Positions 35,331 through 44,591 of a stretch of 64,000 bases of DNA are shown here, piece after piece. A program made the position numbers and the translations under genes. Origin of the DNA: Acidobacteriota bacterium (lineage in GTDB: Bacteria; Acidobacteriota; Vicinamibacteria; Fen-336); NCBI GenBank assembly GCA_011526565.1, contig WYBL01000163.1, positions 1-64,000 on the forward strand, written 5' to 3'. Each line of letters starts with the position of its first letter. Position 1 is the stretch's first letter. Below the pieces are notes generated by a model. It made no database searches, was not told the DNA's origin, and was given only the letters and a program-made list of their open reading frames with translations.

Positions 35331-35870
35331 ATGGACCTGCCGCGCGCTTCGTGCCCGACCTGTGCGGGCCGGATCGAGGAGGGCCAGCGCGTCTGCCACG
35401 CCTGCGGTTCGCTGCGGCCCGACGCGGTCGCGAGCGAAGACGAGGAGCGGGCGAGCCTCGCCGAGCTGCGTCAGGCGATGCAGTCCGCGATGGCCCAGGC
35501 GGAGTTGCAGAAGCAGCCGACGCCTCCCGTGCGCGACCGCTTCCTGCGCCACGCCCCGGTGCCGCGCCACACCGGCGCCCTTCTCGACGAGGCGATGCTG
35601 TGCCAGAGCTTCTTCGAGGAGGCGCTCGCCGCCGACACCACCGCGCCACGCGAGCGCTTCAAGGCGCTGCTGACGCGCCTCGAGCTCAACGCGGTCGACG
35701 AGCCCGAGCTTCGTGCCAAGCTCGAGGTGCTGCGCGCCCGCCTGCGCGAGCACGAGGCCGTGGTCGCCCGCAACGATCGCAACACGACGATCGGCATCCT
35801 GATGGCGCTCGGGCTGCTGGTCCTGCTCGCCTTGTTGCTGCTGCGCGGCGCGGCCGCCCTGTTCGGCTAG
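35331..35870 (+). CDS. Zinc-ribbon protein with C-terminal membrane anchor
   Basis: A 179-residue protein. The N-terminal zinc ribbon has CPTC and CHAC pairs (within residues 8-26). A helical middle region (RFKALLTRLELNAVDEPELRAKLEVLRARLREHEAVV) follows, and one membrane helix lies at about 155-175. No catalytic motif. It is a tail-anchored cytoplasmic protein. ATG 35331 is preferred to GTG 35313 because the ribbon begins at once. CAGAAT ends 8 nt ahead. Confidence 0.7.
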   Translation: MDLPRASCPTCAGRIEEGQRVCHACGSLRPDAVASEDEERASLAELRQAMQSAMAQAELQKQPTPPVRDRFLRHAPVPRHTGALLDEAMLCQSFFEEALAADTTAPRERFKALLTRLELNAVDEPELRAKLEVLRARLREHEAVVARNDRNTTIGILMALGLLVLLALLLLRGAAALFG

Positions 35871-35892
35871 TTCGATTCGAAGGAGAACGAGG

Positions 35893-36402
35893 ATGACGAT
35901 CGCCGAGATGCTGCTGCCCGAGTTCGACCAGGAAGCGGCGACCACCCGCAAGTACCTGGAGCGGGTGCCCGAGGCCCACGCGGCGTGGTCCCCGCACCCG
36001 AAGTCGATGCCGCTCGACCGGCTCGCCGGCCACGTCGCGGAGCTGCCGGTGTGGGCCGTGATGACGATGAAGCAGACCGAGCTCGACCTCGCCCCGAAGG
36101 ACGGGCCGAAGTACGAGTCCTTCCGCTCGGCGAAGCCGGCGGACCTGCTGCGCACCTTCGACGAGCACGTGAAGAACGGGCGCGCCGCGATCGCCGCCGC
36201 GAGCGACGCCGACTTCTTCGTGCCGTGGACGCTCAAGGGCGGCGACGTCGCCTACTTCACGCTGCCGCGGGCGGTCGTGATGCGCACGTTCGTGCTCAGC
36301 CACCTGATCCACCACCGCGCCCAGCTCGGCGTCTACCTGCGCATGAAGGACGTGCCGGTGCCTGCGACCTACGGGCCGTCTGCCGACGAGAGCTCGATGT
36401 AG
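35893..36402 (+). CDS. DinB-like four-helix protein
   Basis: A 169-residue protein. The pattern of three histidines, in AGHVAE, and late in LSHLIHHRAQLGVYLRM, matches the DinB/YfiT metalloprotein fold, in which three histidines bind a metal. Many members act as thiol-dependent transferases, others are stress proteins; no closer assignment is possible. GAAGGAGA lies just ahead of the ATG. Confidence 0.88.
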   Translation: MTIAEMLLPEFDQEAATTRKYLERVPEAHAAWSPHPKSMPLDRLAGHVAELPVWAVMTMKQTELDLAPKDGPKYESFRSAKPADLLRTFDEHVKNGRAAIAAASDADFFVPWTLKGGDVAYFTLPRAVVMRTFVLSHLIHHRAQLGVYLRMKDVPVPATYGPSADESSM

Positions 36403-36449
36403 CGACGAAGACGGAGGCGGGTCCGGGCTGACCCCGGCAGGAGGACGCG

Positions 36450-37643
36450 ATGGAGAATCTCGCCGACTTCGCGCGACGCGGCATCCTGGAAGTGACGCGG
36501 GAGCGCGCGCCGATGCCGCGGCCGGCCGGCTGCCGGCTGGTGACGGGGCTGAGCCCGGCCGGCCTCGCGGCTGCGGCCGGCATCGCGATCCGCGACTTCC
36601 TGGTCGAGATGAACGGGGAGGCGGCCGCCGAGCTGCTGGACCTCGAGTCCTACGGCCCGGGGCCCCGGAGCTACACCTTCTACGCCCGGGCCCGCCACGA
36701 ACGGGTCGTGGTCCGCACGACGGGCCTGGACCCGGGCATGGAGCTGGCGCCGACACCGGAAGCGATCCGCGCGAGCTACGACCCGCGGCAGCCCCGCTTC
36801 GAGGCGCTGCTGGAGCTGTGGCGCTCGCGCGACTGGGCCAACACCGCCCGCCTGGCCGAGGCCACGCTCCAGGCGCAGCGATCGCGGGCCACGCCGGCGC
36901 TGGCCCTGCTCGCCGCTGCGCTGGTGGAGAGCGGACGGGTCGAGGAGGGCGGCCGGCTCGCCGAAGAGTACCTGCGCGACCACGCCCGCAAGTGGACGAT
37001 GGACTTCACGGCGGTCGCCCTGCACGCCCAGGGCGTGGCCGCCGCCGCTCGCGGCGACCGCGACGCGGCCGTGGGGCTGTGGGAGACCGCGTGGGACCAC
37101 GAGCCGCTGGAGCGCACGGCGCAGGCGCTGGAGAAGGCCACGGGCCGGCGGCCTCCCACGGCTGTCCCGCCATGGCCGGGCCGGCGCTTCCCGATCGACT
37201 ACCGGCTGCCACTGCTGGAGTCCGCCCAGCCCGGGCAGGCGAGCCTCGGCGACGCGCTGTCCGCCACCCCCGAGGGGGCCCTTTTCGTCGTCTGCCTTCT
37301 GTGCAACTACCGCGTCAATGGTCCCTACGCCCGCTTCCTGTTCCGCTGGTCGGCCTGGGCGCCGCATTTCGCGGGGCGGCTGGCAGGGCTCCACGTGATC
37401 ACCGAGCAGGCGGAGCGCCCCGCCGGCCGCGAGTCGCTGTTCCAGGTCGAGAGCGAGGCTCGGGCCGCGGGCTTGCCGATGACCCTGCTGCTCGACGCGA
37501 CCGGCGCCGTCTCGGCCGCCGTCGAGCCGCCGTCGAGTCCCAACGTCCTGGCGCTCGACCGCGAGGGCCGGGTCGAGCACCAGGGCCTGCTCGACGGTGT
37601 GGAGCTGTGGAACGCGCTGGCCGGCCTCGAGCAGCGCGCCTGA
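36450..37643 (+). CDS. PDZ-like/thioredoxin-like fusion protein
   Basis: A 397-residue protein. Residues about 1-90 are PDZ-like (RLVTGLSPAGLAAAAGIAIRDFLVEMNG). A helical-repeat middle (about 105-230, TPALALLAAALVESGRVEEGGRLAEEYL) looks TPR-like. The C-terminal part, about 250-397, resembles a thioredoxin fold and holds CLLC where a CxxC site would be expected, but lacks the usual W-C-x-x-C context, so redox activity is open. No signal peptide. Its stop may overlap the next start. Confidence 0.65.
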   Translation: MENLADFARRGILEVTRERAPMPRPAGCRLVTGLSPAGLAAAAGIAIRDFLVEMNGEAAAELLDLESYGPGPRSYTFYARARHERVVVRTTGLDPGMELAPTPEAIRASYDPRQPRFEALLELWRSRDWANTARLAEATLQAQRSRATPALALLAAALVESGRVEEGGRLAEEYLRDHARKWTMDFTAVALHAQGVAAAARGDRDAAVGLWETAWDHEPLERTAQALEKATGRRPPTAVPPWPGRRFPIDYRLPLLESAQPGQASLGDALSATPEGALFVVCLLCNYRVNGPYARFLFRWSAWAPHFAGRLAGLHVITEQAERPAGRESLFQVESEARAAGLPMTLLLDATGAVSAAVEPPSSPNVLALDREGRVEHQGLLDGVELWNALAGLEQRA

Positions 37644-38755
37644 ACCGCGTCCCGCTGCTCGAGCGCGCGGGACTCGCCTACCTGGGGCGGCTCGCGCGCG
37701 GACGGACGCTGCCGCCCGCGGCCGACCCCGTGCACGTGCTGAACCCCGACGAACAGCGCGAGCTGCGACGGGTCGAGCGCGGCGCGATCGCCCGCGCCGC
37801 GCTCGCCGGGGCCGTCTCGGCGCTGTGTGGAGTCGGCATCGTCACCTGGGTCGCTCGGCTGCGCGGCGCGGAACCGGAGCCGCTCGGCGACGCCGCGCAG
37901 TTCGCGGCGTGGACGCTGGCGATGACCTGGGTCGCCGCGATCTGCGCGCTCGAGATCGCGTACGTGTACCGCGACGCGCTGCGCTCCGTCCACGCCCTGT
38001 CGCGTGCGGCGGGCCTCGACCCGCTCGCCGCGGAGCCCGTCGCCTCGGCCCTGGTGCGCGCCGCGCTGGAACTGCCCTGCGATACGGGCCCCGCCCACGG
38101 CGTCGACCCCGGCCGCGAGTCGTCGCGGCTGCGGGTCGTGGTCGCTTCGCTGCTCTACAAGGCCAAGATCGCGCTGACCACGGTGCTGCTCAAGGTGGCG
38201 GTGCGCCGGGTGCTCGGCCGCGCCGTGGTGCGCGTCGCGCTGGAGCTGGTCGCGGTGCCGGTGGCCGCCGCGTGGAACGGCTGGGTCGCGTGGCGGGTGA
38301 TGCGCGAGGCGCGGGTGCGGGCGATGGGGCCCTCGTTCGCGCGGGAGGTCGCGGCCGCCCTGGCCGGCCTCGACCCCGCGCCGTTGGCCCGCGACGCCGC
38401 GCGGCGCGCGGTCGCCTGCGCCATCGTGCGCACCCGCGAGCTGCATCCGAACCAGGCGGCGCTGCTCGCCGAGCTGGGAGGCGCCGAAGCCGGGCCGCCT
38501 GCGCTCGACGATCCCGCCGCGCTGCTCGCGGCTCTGCCGCTGCTGCCCGAGGCCGGCCGGCACCAGGTCCTGGCGCTGCTGGCGGCCGCGACCGTGATCG
38601 ACGGCCGGCTCACCCGCGGGGAGCGCCGGCTGTGGCGTGACGCCTGTGCCGCGAGCGGTCTGCCCGCGACCCACGAGGACCTCGACGCGCTGCGCGAGGC
38701 GTTCGTGGAGGGCCGCCCGCGCCTGCCTTCCGCTCTGCGCGCAGCCTGGGCCTGA
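37640..38755 (+). CDS. Membrane protein with TerB-like C-terminal tail
   Basis: About 371 residues, with two or more membrane segments near residues 50-70 and 85-105 and a hydrophobic stretch near 195-215. The C-terminal part, with LLAAATVIDGRLTRGERRLWRDACAASGL, resembles a TerB-like helical domain. CTG at 37640 would overlap the upstream stop as CTGA, the same coupling used all over this window, and gives a sensible N-terminus (NRVPLLERAG). The nearest conventional start is GTG 37607, which overlaps the upstream gene by 37 nt. Function unknown. Confidence 0.6.
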   Translation: MNRVPLLERAGLAYLGRLARGRTLPPAADPVHVLNPDEQRELRRVERGAIARAALAGAVSALCGVGIVTWVARLRGAEPEPLGDAAQFAAWTLAMTWVAAICALEIAYVYRDALRSVHALSRAAGLDPLAAEPVASALVRAALELPCDTGPAHGVDPGRESSRLRVVVASLLYKAKIALTTVLLKVAVRRVLGRAVVRVALELVAVPVAAAWNGWVAWRVMREARVRAMGPSFAREVAAALAGLDPAPLARDAARRAVACAIVRTRELHPNQAALLAELGGAEAGPPALDDPAALLAALPLLPEAGRHQVLALLAAATVIDGRLTRGERRLWRDACAASGLPATHEDLDALREAFVEGRPRLPSALRAAWA

Positions 38756-38756
38756 C

Positions 38757-40310
38757 TCAGTTCGCGCCCGGGCGCGCGCGGGCGAGATCGGCGAGCAGTG
38801 CTCCGGCGTCGACGGGCGCCCCGAGAAACTCCCGCAGCACGTCCGCCGCCGGCCGCGCACGCCCGAAGCGCAGGAGCTCCCGGGACAGCCAGGCGTAGAG
38901 TCCGGGATCTTCGCCGCGCAGAGCGCCCCCGCCCCGCACGGCGCGCACCCGCGCGCGCAGGGCGGCGGTGACGAAGGCGCCGGCCGCGTAGTTCGCCATG
39001 TACCCGGGCGACTCGACGAGCTGGCCACGCAGCGCCCACCACGAGATCTCCGGGTGCGGCGCGATCTGCAGGTACTCGTGGGTGATCGCCGTCCACACGG
39101 CGTTCGGGTCGGACTCGGGGGCGCGGTGCATCCGCAGCTCGAACAGCGCCCACGCCACGTCGAGCACCACGCCGGCGTAGCGGGCGCGGATGCCGTCGGC
39201 GACGGTGACCTCCACGTCCAGCCAGCGCCGCTGCCACGCCGGTTCGTAGGCCTCGTGGGCGAGCAGGTCGCCGACGCCTTCGGTGAACGGGTCCGAGTCG
39301 GGCCAGTCGCGGAACGCCGGGCGCTCCGCGAAGGTGGCGACGACGTGCAGCCCGTGCCCGGTCTCGTGCAGCAGCTCGACCAGGTTGTCGAAGCCGCCCT
39401 CCGCGTAGGTCGCGAACACCCAGGCTTCGGGCCGCTCGCGCGAGCCGTAGGTGGTGAACGCGACCGGCGTCTTGCCGGGGCGCGGGTCGAGGTCGTAGCG
39501 GATGCCGATCGCGTCCGGCTTCGCCCCCAGTGCCGCGTGGTACGCGTCGTTGATCGCCCGCAGCCGGCCGTGCGGCACGGACGGCGACAGCGTGCGGCTG
39601 GCGTGGCCCGCCGCGTGCCACCAGTCCCACGGCTCTCCGGGCACGGCGACGTGGTCGCGCCAGGCTTCGAGCAGGCGCAGCAGCCACGCCTCCATCGTCA
39701 CCGGCTCGACGCCGAGGCCGCGGATGCCGGCGTCTGCCGGCGAACCGCGCTCGCGCCAGGCGCGCGCCGACTCCGGCAGCAGCCGGCGCCACGGGCTCGC
39801 GGCGCTTGCGTCGCCGTTGACGGCGCGCCACAGCGGCGCCAGGGCGAAGAACAGCCGGCGACGACGCTCGCGGTCGTCCTCGCGCGCGAGGCGGCCGAGG
39901 ATCGTCAGCCGGTCGAGCGTCTCGCCCTCGAAGGGCAGCGCCGCGGCGGCCTGGCCGAACGCCGCGTACAGCGCTTCCCGCGCGCCGTCGCCGTCCGCCG
40001 CAACGGGGGCGCCCACCACCTCCCGCATGACGGCGAGCGCGGCCGCGTCGCTCGCCGACACGTCGCCCACGCGCTCGAGCAGCACACTCACGGCGCCGCG
40101 CGCTGCGTCCCGCCGCTCGCAGAGGCGCGTGAGCAGCGCGCCGTCGAGGTCGGCCGCCGCTCCGCGGGCCGCGGTCACGTCGCAGCGGTCGCCGAGCGTG
40201 CGCCAGTCGCGGAACGCGCGCTCGGCGTCGACCAGCCCGCCGCTGCCCGCCCCCGCGCCGAGCGCGGCACCCAGCAGCCCGAGGCCGGCGAGCAGGCGGC
40301 GACGGCTCAC
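38757..40310 (-). CDS. HExxH zinc metallopeptidase, M3-like, exported
   Basis: A 517-residue protein. The N-terminal SRRRLLAGLGLLGAALGAG looks like a twin-arginine signal. HETGH forms the zinc site; a later EGVGDLLAHEAYEP supplies the third ligand glutamate in the M3/M2-like arrangement. Overall length is shorter than oligopeptidase M3A enzymes. It probably cleaves peptides in the periplasm. The GTG at 40310 overlaps the deacetylase stop. One base separates its stop from the converging gene. Confidence 0.83.
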   Translation of the reverse strand: MSRRRLLAGLGLLGAALGAGAGSGGLVDAERAFRDWRTLGDRCDVTAARGAAADLDGALLTRLCERRDAARGAVSVLLERVGDVSASDAAALAVMREVVGAPVAADGDGAREALYAAFGQAAAALPFEGETLDRLTILGRLAREDDRERRRRLFFALAPLWRAVNGDASAASPWRRLLPESARAWRERGSPADAGIRGLGVEPVTMEAWLLRLLEAWRDHVAVPGEPWDWWHAAGHASRTLSPSVPHGRLRAINDAYHAALGAKPDAIGIRYDLDPRPGKTPVAFTTYGSRERPEAWVFATYAEGGFDNLVELLHETGHGLHVVATFAERPAFRDWPDSDPFTEGVGDLLAHEAYEPAWQRRWLDVEVTVADGIRARYAGVVLDVAWALFELRMHRAPESDPNAVWTAITHEYLQIAPHPEISWWALRGQLVESPGYMANYAAGAFVTAALRARVRAVRGGGALRGEDPGLYAWLSRELLRFGRARPAADVLREFLGAPVDAGALLADLARARPGAN

Positions 40311-41032
40311 AGCGTCTCGCGCAGGGCCAGCAGCTCGTCGACGGTGACCAGCCGGAAGTCGCGGGCGCGCAGGGCGTCGACGACCGCGGGGATCGCGTCG
40401 CGGGAGGGCTTGCGGTACCAGGGGTGGAGCAGGACGATCGAGCCCGGCTTCGCGTGCTCCGCCACGTGCTCCGCGATGCGGGCGGGGTCCTCGCGCACGC
40501 CGCGCCACGAGTCCGGCTCCACGTCCCAGGTCACGCTGGTACGGCCCGTGCGCTGCAGGACCCAGGGCAGGACGACCAGCTTGTAGCCGTTCGGCGGGCG
40601 GAAGCGGATCGGGCCCGCGAAGCCCGCCGCGCGGATCGCGCGGTCGGTGTCGTCCAGCTCACGGCGCACGAACGACGGCGACTTCGCGACCATCACCCGG
40701 TGCGACCAGGAGTGGTTGCCGACCTGGTGACCCGCGGCCACGATCTTGCGCAGCGCCTCGGGCGAGCGTTGCACCTGCTCGCCGACGACGAAGAACGTCG
40801 CCTTCGCGCCGCGGGCCGCCAGCGGCTCGAGGATCGCGTCGACGGCGCCCGCCGTCGGCCCGTCGTCGAAGGTGAGAGCGACGACGCGCTCGGCGGTGTC
40901 CACCCGGTGCACGAGGCGGCCGAAGACCTGGACCGTGCGCGAGCGCGCCAGCAGCCGCAGTCCGTGCAGGGCGAGGGCGGCCAGGGCGACGAGCAGCAGC
41001 GCCGCGGCGGCGCGCCGCGCGAGGCGGCTCAC
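40307..41032 (-). CDS. Polysaccharide deacetylase (CE4), membrane-anchored
   Basis: A 241-residue protein. An N-terminal membrane helix (about 8-24) is followed by a NodB domain: TFDDGP (D56, D57), HSWSH for the metal, RFRPPNG and the late LLHPW. CE4 enzymes remove N-acetyl groups from peptidoglycan or other amino-sugar polymers. The GTG start overlaps the kinase stop (GTGA), and its own stop overlaps the peptidase start, so three genes are coupled. Confidence 0.92.
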   Translation of the reverse strand: MSRLARRAAAALLLVALAALALHGLRLLARSRTVQVFGRLVHRVDTAERVVALTFDDGPTAGAVDAILEPLAARGAKATFFVVGEQVQRSPEALRKIVAAGHQVGNHSWSHRVMVAKSPSFVRRELDDTDRAIRAAGFAGPIRFRPPNGYKLVVLPWVLQRTGRTSVTWDVEPDSWRGVREDPARIAEHVAEHAKPGSIVLLHPWYRKPSRDAIPAVVDALRARDFRLVTVDELLALRETL

Positions 41033-42399
41033 CTCTTCTTCGTGTCGTCGTCGTCGCGGACGTAGACGACGCCCGACTGGCTGAGCAGCGTCTTCAGCTC
41101 GTCTTCGGGCACTGCCTCGCGGACCGAGACCTTGAACGCTTCCCCGTAGAAGAGCTTGGCGTTGAGGCTGTCGGCCGTGGCGTGGATGCGCACGTAGGTG
41201 CGGGCCACGGTCCGGTCGGCGACCACCGTGATCTCGCGCCCGCTCCAGCGGACCGCCTGCACTTCCGGCAGCTTGCCCACCTTGCCCGCGAACCAGCGGA
41301 CGAGGCGCAGGTCGCGGTTGCGGAAGCGGCGCCAGCCGAAGGCAGCCAGCACGGACACGAAGATCACGAACGGAACGTCGATGCCGCCTTGCGCCAGCGT
41401 GTAGCCGGCGAACGCCATCAGCGCCAGCGCCATCCCGATCGGGGCCTTCCAGCCGCCGGGCAGGTCGCCGAGGCCCGCGAAGGCCTGCTCCAGCCGGTCG
41501 CGCAGCGGTACCTGGGTGGAGATCCCGCTCTCGACCTCCTTGGCGACCCCGCGCAAGTCGAGCGCCAGGTCGCGCGCGGTCGGATAGCGGTCGGCGGCCC
41601 GCTTGCGCAGGCAGCGGGTGATCACCCGCTGCACGCCGGCGTGCACGTTGGCCCGCACCTGGGTCACCGGCCGCGTCTCCTCGAAGGCGATCGCGTGCAG
41701 CGTGTCGAGCGCCGTCGCGCCGGCGAACGGGAGCTGGCCGGTCACCATCTCGTAGAGCACGACGCCGAGCGAGAAGATGTCGGAGCGGTGGTCGACGGCC
41801 TGGCCGCGCGCCTGCTCCGGGCTCATGTAGCGCAGCGTGCCCATCACCACGCCGACCTGGGTGCGGGCGATCGTCTCCATGTGCGAGAGGTCGTCGCCGG
41901 AGGGCGCGGTGGTACCGACGTCGGTCACGTCCTGCAGCTTGGCGAGGCCGAAGTCGAGGATCTTGGCGTGTCCCTCGGGCGTCACCATGATGTTGTCAGC
42001 CTTGACGTCGCGGTGCACGATGCCGGCCTCGTGGGCCTTGCCGAGTCCCTCCGCGACCTGGGCCGTCACCTCGAGCGCACCCAGCAGGTCCAGCTCGCGG
42101 CCCTTGACCAGCGCCCGCACCGTCTTGCCCTCGACCAGCTCCATCGCGATGAAGACGACGTCGTCGACCTCGTCGACGTCGTAGACCTGGGCGATCGCGG
42201 GGTGGTTGACGGCGCAGGCCGCGCGGGCCTCGGTCATGAAGCGGCGGCGGCGCTCCGCGTCTTCGCTCCACTCGCGCGGCAGGACCTTGAGCGCGACCGC
42301 GCGGCCGAGGCGGGTGTCGCGGGCGCGGTACACCACGCCCATGCCGCCCTTCCCGAGGTCGGCTTCGATCTGGTAGTGCTTGAGGGTGCGGCCGATCAT
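41029..42399 (-). CDS. Ser/Thr protein kinase with two membrane helices
   Basis: A 456-residue protein. GKGGMGVV, VALK (K38), HRDVKADN (D131), DFGLAK (D149) and RYMSPEQ give a complete kinase. Two membrane segments lie at about 335-375, and the C-terminal cytoplasmic part is a small mixed domain rich in strands. Unlike the kinases at 2-6814 it has the canonical DFG and a different tail. It is coupled to a polysaccharide deacetylase, so control of wall modification is a reasonable inference. 14 nt from the M20 gene. Confidence 0.92.
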   Translation of the reverse strand: MIGRTLKHYQIEADLGKGGMGVVYRARDTRLGRAVALKVLPREWSEDAERRRRFMTEARAACAVNHPAIAQVYDVDEVDDVVFIAMELVEGKTVRALVKGRELDLLGALEVTAQVAEGLGKAHEAGIVHRDVKADNIMVTPEGHAKILDFGLAKLQDVTDVGTTAPSGDDLSHMETIARTQVGVVMGTLRYMSPEQARGQAVDHRSDIFSLGVVLYEMVTGQLPFAGATALDTLHAIAFEETRPVTQVRANVHAGVQRVITRCLRKRAADRYPTARDLALDLRGVAKEVESGISTQVPLRDRLEQAFAGLGDLPGGWKAPIGMALALMAFAGYTLAQGGIDVPFVIFVSVLAAFGWRRFRNRDLRLVRWFAGKVGKLPEVQAVRWSGREITVVADRTVARTYVRIHATADSLNAKLFYGEAFKVSVREAVPEDELKTLLSQSGVVYVRDDDDTKKR

Positions 42400-42413
42400 G
42401 GGGCCGCGCCATC

Positions 42414-43706
42414 CTACTTGGCGGCGGACAGCGAGTCGAGCGCCAGGTGAACGAGGGCCCGTACGCCGACGGGCAGCGCCGCTTCGTCGACGTAGAAGCG
42501 CGGCGAGTGGTTGGGCTCGGGGACACGCCCGACCGGGTTGACGCCGAGGAACGCGAACAGGCCCGGCACCTTCTCCTGGTAGTAGGAGAAGTCCTCGGCG
42601 GTCGTGGTCTGGCGCACGTTTGGGTCCGCCAGCGCCCCGCCCACGCGCTGCAGCGTCTCGGACATCTTCGCGGCCAGCGCCGGGTCGTTCCAGGTCACCG
42701 GGTTGGGGCCGTACCAGCTCACGGCGGCCGTGCTGCCGGCGGCGGCGGCCACCGCCTCGGCGCGGCGGCCGATCGCCGCCTTGATCTGCTCGCGCATCTT
42801 CGCGTCGAAGGTGCGCACGGTGCCCGACATCACGACCTCCTCGGGCACGATGTTGGGGCGGTTGCCGGCCTGGAAGCTGCCGACCGTGACGATCGCGGGC
42901 GAGGCCGTGGGATCGATCTCGCGCGAGACGATCGCCTGCAGCGAGAGCACGAGTTCCGCGCCGGCGACGATCGGGTCGACGCCCGACCAGGGCATCGCGC
43001 CGTGGGTCTGGCGACCGCGCAGGCGGATCTCGAACATGTCGGACGAGGCCATGATGCCGCCCGCGCGCCAGCCGAGGGTGCCGGTCGGCATCGGGAACAC
43101 GTGCAGCCCGAACACCGCCTCGACCTTCGGGTCGTCGAGGGCGCCCTCGCGCACCATCAGCTCGGCGCCCCCCTCTTCGCCCGGCGGCAGGCCCTCCTCC
43201 GCGGGCTGGAACAGGAACACGACGGTGCCCGGCAGGCTCGCGCGCATGCCCGCCAGCACCTCGGCCGCGCCCATCAGCATCGAGACGTGGGCGTCGTGGC
43301 CGCAGGCGTGCATCACGCCGACCTCGCGGCCGCCCCACTCGGCGCGGACCGTGGACTTGAAGGGCAGGTCGAGCTCCTCGGTCACCGGCAGCGCGTCCAT
43401 GTCGGCGCGCAGCGCGACGACGGGCCCGGGCCGGCCGCCCTTCAGCACGCCCTTGAGCCCGGTCTTCGCGAGCGGCGTGACCTCGATGCCGAGCGCCTTC
43501 AGGTGGGCGGCGACCTTCGCGGACGTGCGCGTCTCGCGGTTGCCCAGCTCCGGGTTCTGGTGCAGGTCGCGCCGCCACTCGACGAGCTTCTCGCCGAGGG
43601 CGGCCGTGCGGCGGTCGGCTTCCGCGCGCAGCGCCGCGGGGTCGGAGGCGGTGGCGAGCGGTGCGGCAGGGGCGAGGAGCAGGACGAGGGCGAGCATGCG
43701 ATTCAT
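42414..43706 (-). CDS. Secreted M20/amidohydrolase-type metallopeptidase
   Basis: A 430-residue protein with a signal peptide (MNRMLALVLLLAPAAPLATA). HQNPELGN, LRADMDALP, MHACGHDAHVSMLMGAA, QPAEEG and FGLHVFP are the motifs of the IAA-amino-acid hydrolase/aminoacylase group (M20D). Cys and His in HACGHDAH bind the metals. It hydrolyses N-acyl amino acids in the periplasm. First gene of the minus-strand run to 38757. Confidence 0.92.
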   Translation of the reverse strand: MNRMLALVLLLAPAAPLATASDPAALRAEADRRTAALGEKLVEWRRDLHQNPELGNRETRTSAKVAAHLKALGIEVTPLAKTGLKGVLKGGRPGPVVALRADMDALPVTEELDLPFKSTVRAEWGGREVGVMHACGHDAHVSMLMGAAEVLAGMRASLPGTVVFLFQPAEEGLPPGEEGGAELMVREGALDDPKVEAVFGLHVFPMPTGTLGWRAGGIMASSDMFEIRLRGRQTHGAMPWSGVDPIVAGAELVLSLQAIVSREIDPTASPAIVTVGSFQAGNRPNIVPEEVVMSGTVRTFDAKMREQIKAAIGRRAEAVAAAAGSTAAVSWYGPNPVTWNDPALAAKMSETLQRVGGALADPNVRQTTTAEDFSYYQEKVPGLFAFLGVNPVGRVPEPNHSPRFYVDEAALPVGVRALVHLALDSLSAAK

Positions 43707-43747
43707 GGGCGAAGGGGAACACGGGAAGAGGTCCCGCCGCAAGCGCC

Positions 43748-43753
43748 TAGAAT
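43748..43753 (+). promoter_or_regulatory. -10-like box TAGAAT
   Basis: TAGAAT lies 10 nt before the GNAT ATG at 43764, predicting a leader of only a few bases. It lies in the 57-bp divergent gap. Confidence 0.4.
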
Positions 43754-43763
43754 CCGCTCTCCC

Positions 43764-44591
43764 ATGAATCCCCTCCTCGCCGACCTGTCCCTCGCCCGCC
43801 GCGTCGAGCGCGCCGAGATCGAGTTCTGCGCCGTGGGCGGCGCCCGCGCGGCCCGACTCGACCGCCTCGAGATCGGCGGCGGCGCCGCGCTCTGCTCCGC
43901 CCCGGGCTCGCCTCTCAACAAGGTGCTCGGCCTCGGCCTGCACGGCCCGGTGTCGGACGCCGACCTCGACCGGCTCGCCGCGTTCTACGCCGCGCGCAAC
44001 GAGCCCGCCCAGGTGGAGCTGTGCCCGCTGGCCGCCCCCGACCTGCCGGCACGACTGGTGGCCCGCGGCTTCGTCCCGCAGGGCTTCGAGAACGAGCTGG
44101 GTCGAGGACTGGCGGGGCCCGTTCGCGAAGGACTTCCGACCGGCGTCGCGGTCGCGCGAGCGGCCGACGACGAGGAGTGGCTGAGCGTCGTCGCCGCGGG
44201 CTTCGCGGCGGCCGAGGCGCACGTCACCGGCAGCGCCGGGCCGGAAGCCCCGATGGACCCGGCGGCGCTGCGCGAGGTGATGGCCTCGTTCGTGCACCCG
44301 GACATCGTGCGCTACGTCGCGCGCGTCGACGGGGAGCCCGCGGGTGGCGGCGCGGCCTGGGAGCGCGACGGCGTGCTCGGCATCTTCGGCACCGCCACGC
44401 TTCCCGCCTTCCGCCGCCGCGGCGTGCAGCGCGCGATCAACCTCGCGGCGCTGGCCGACGCCTCGCCCGCGGCCGAGCTGGCGATCGCGACCACCGCGCC
44501 GGGCAGCACCTCGCAGCGCACGTTCGAGCGGATGGGCTTCCGCGTGCTCTACACGCGGGCGATCTTCGTGCGCCCGCCGGACGCCGCGTGA
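43764..44591 (+). CDS. GNAT-family N-acetyltransferase
   Basis: A 275-residue protein. The C-terminal half is a GNAT domain (GVLGIFGTATLPAFRRRGVQRAINLAALADA, then TTAPGSTSQRTFERMGFRVLYTRAIF) with the R-x-x-G-x-Q/G acetyl-CoA loop. The N-terminal half (about 1-120) is a degenerate second GNAT-like region. Substrate unknown. GTGA overlap with the second GNAT gene. Confidence 0.87.
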   Translation: MNPLLADLSLARRVERAEIEFCAVGGARAARLDRLEIGGGAALCSAPGSPLNKVLGLGLHGPVSDADLDRLAAFYAARNEPAQVELCPLAAPDLPARLVARGFVPQGFENELGRGLAGPVREGLPTGVAVARAADDEEWLSVVAAGFAAAEAHVTGSAGPEAPMDPAALREVMASFVHPDIVRYVARVDGEPAGGGAAWERDGVLGIFGTATLPAFRRRGVQRAINLAALADASPAAELAIATTAPGSTSQRTFERMGFRVLYTRAIFVRPPDAA

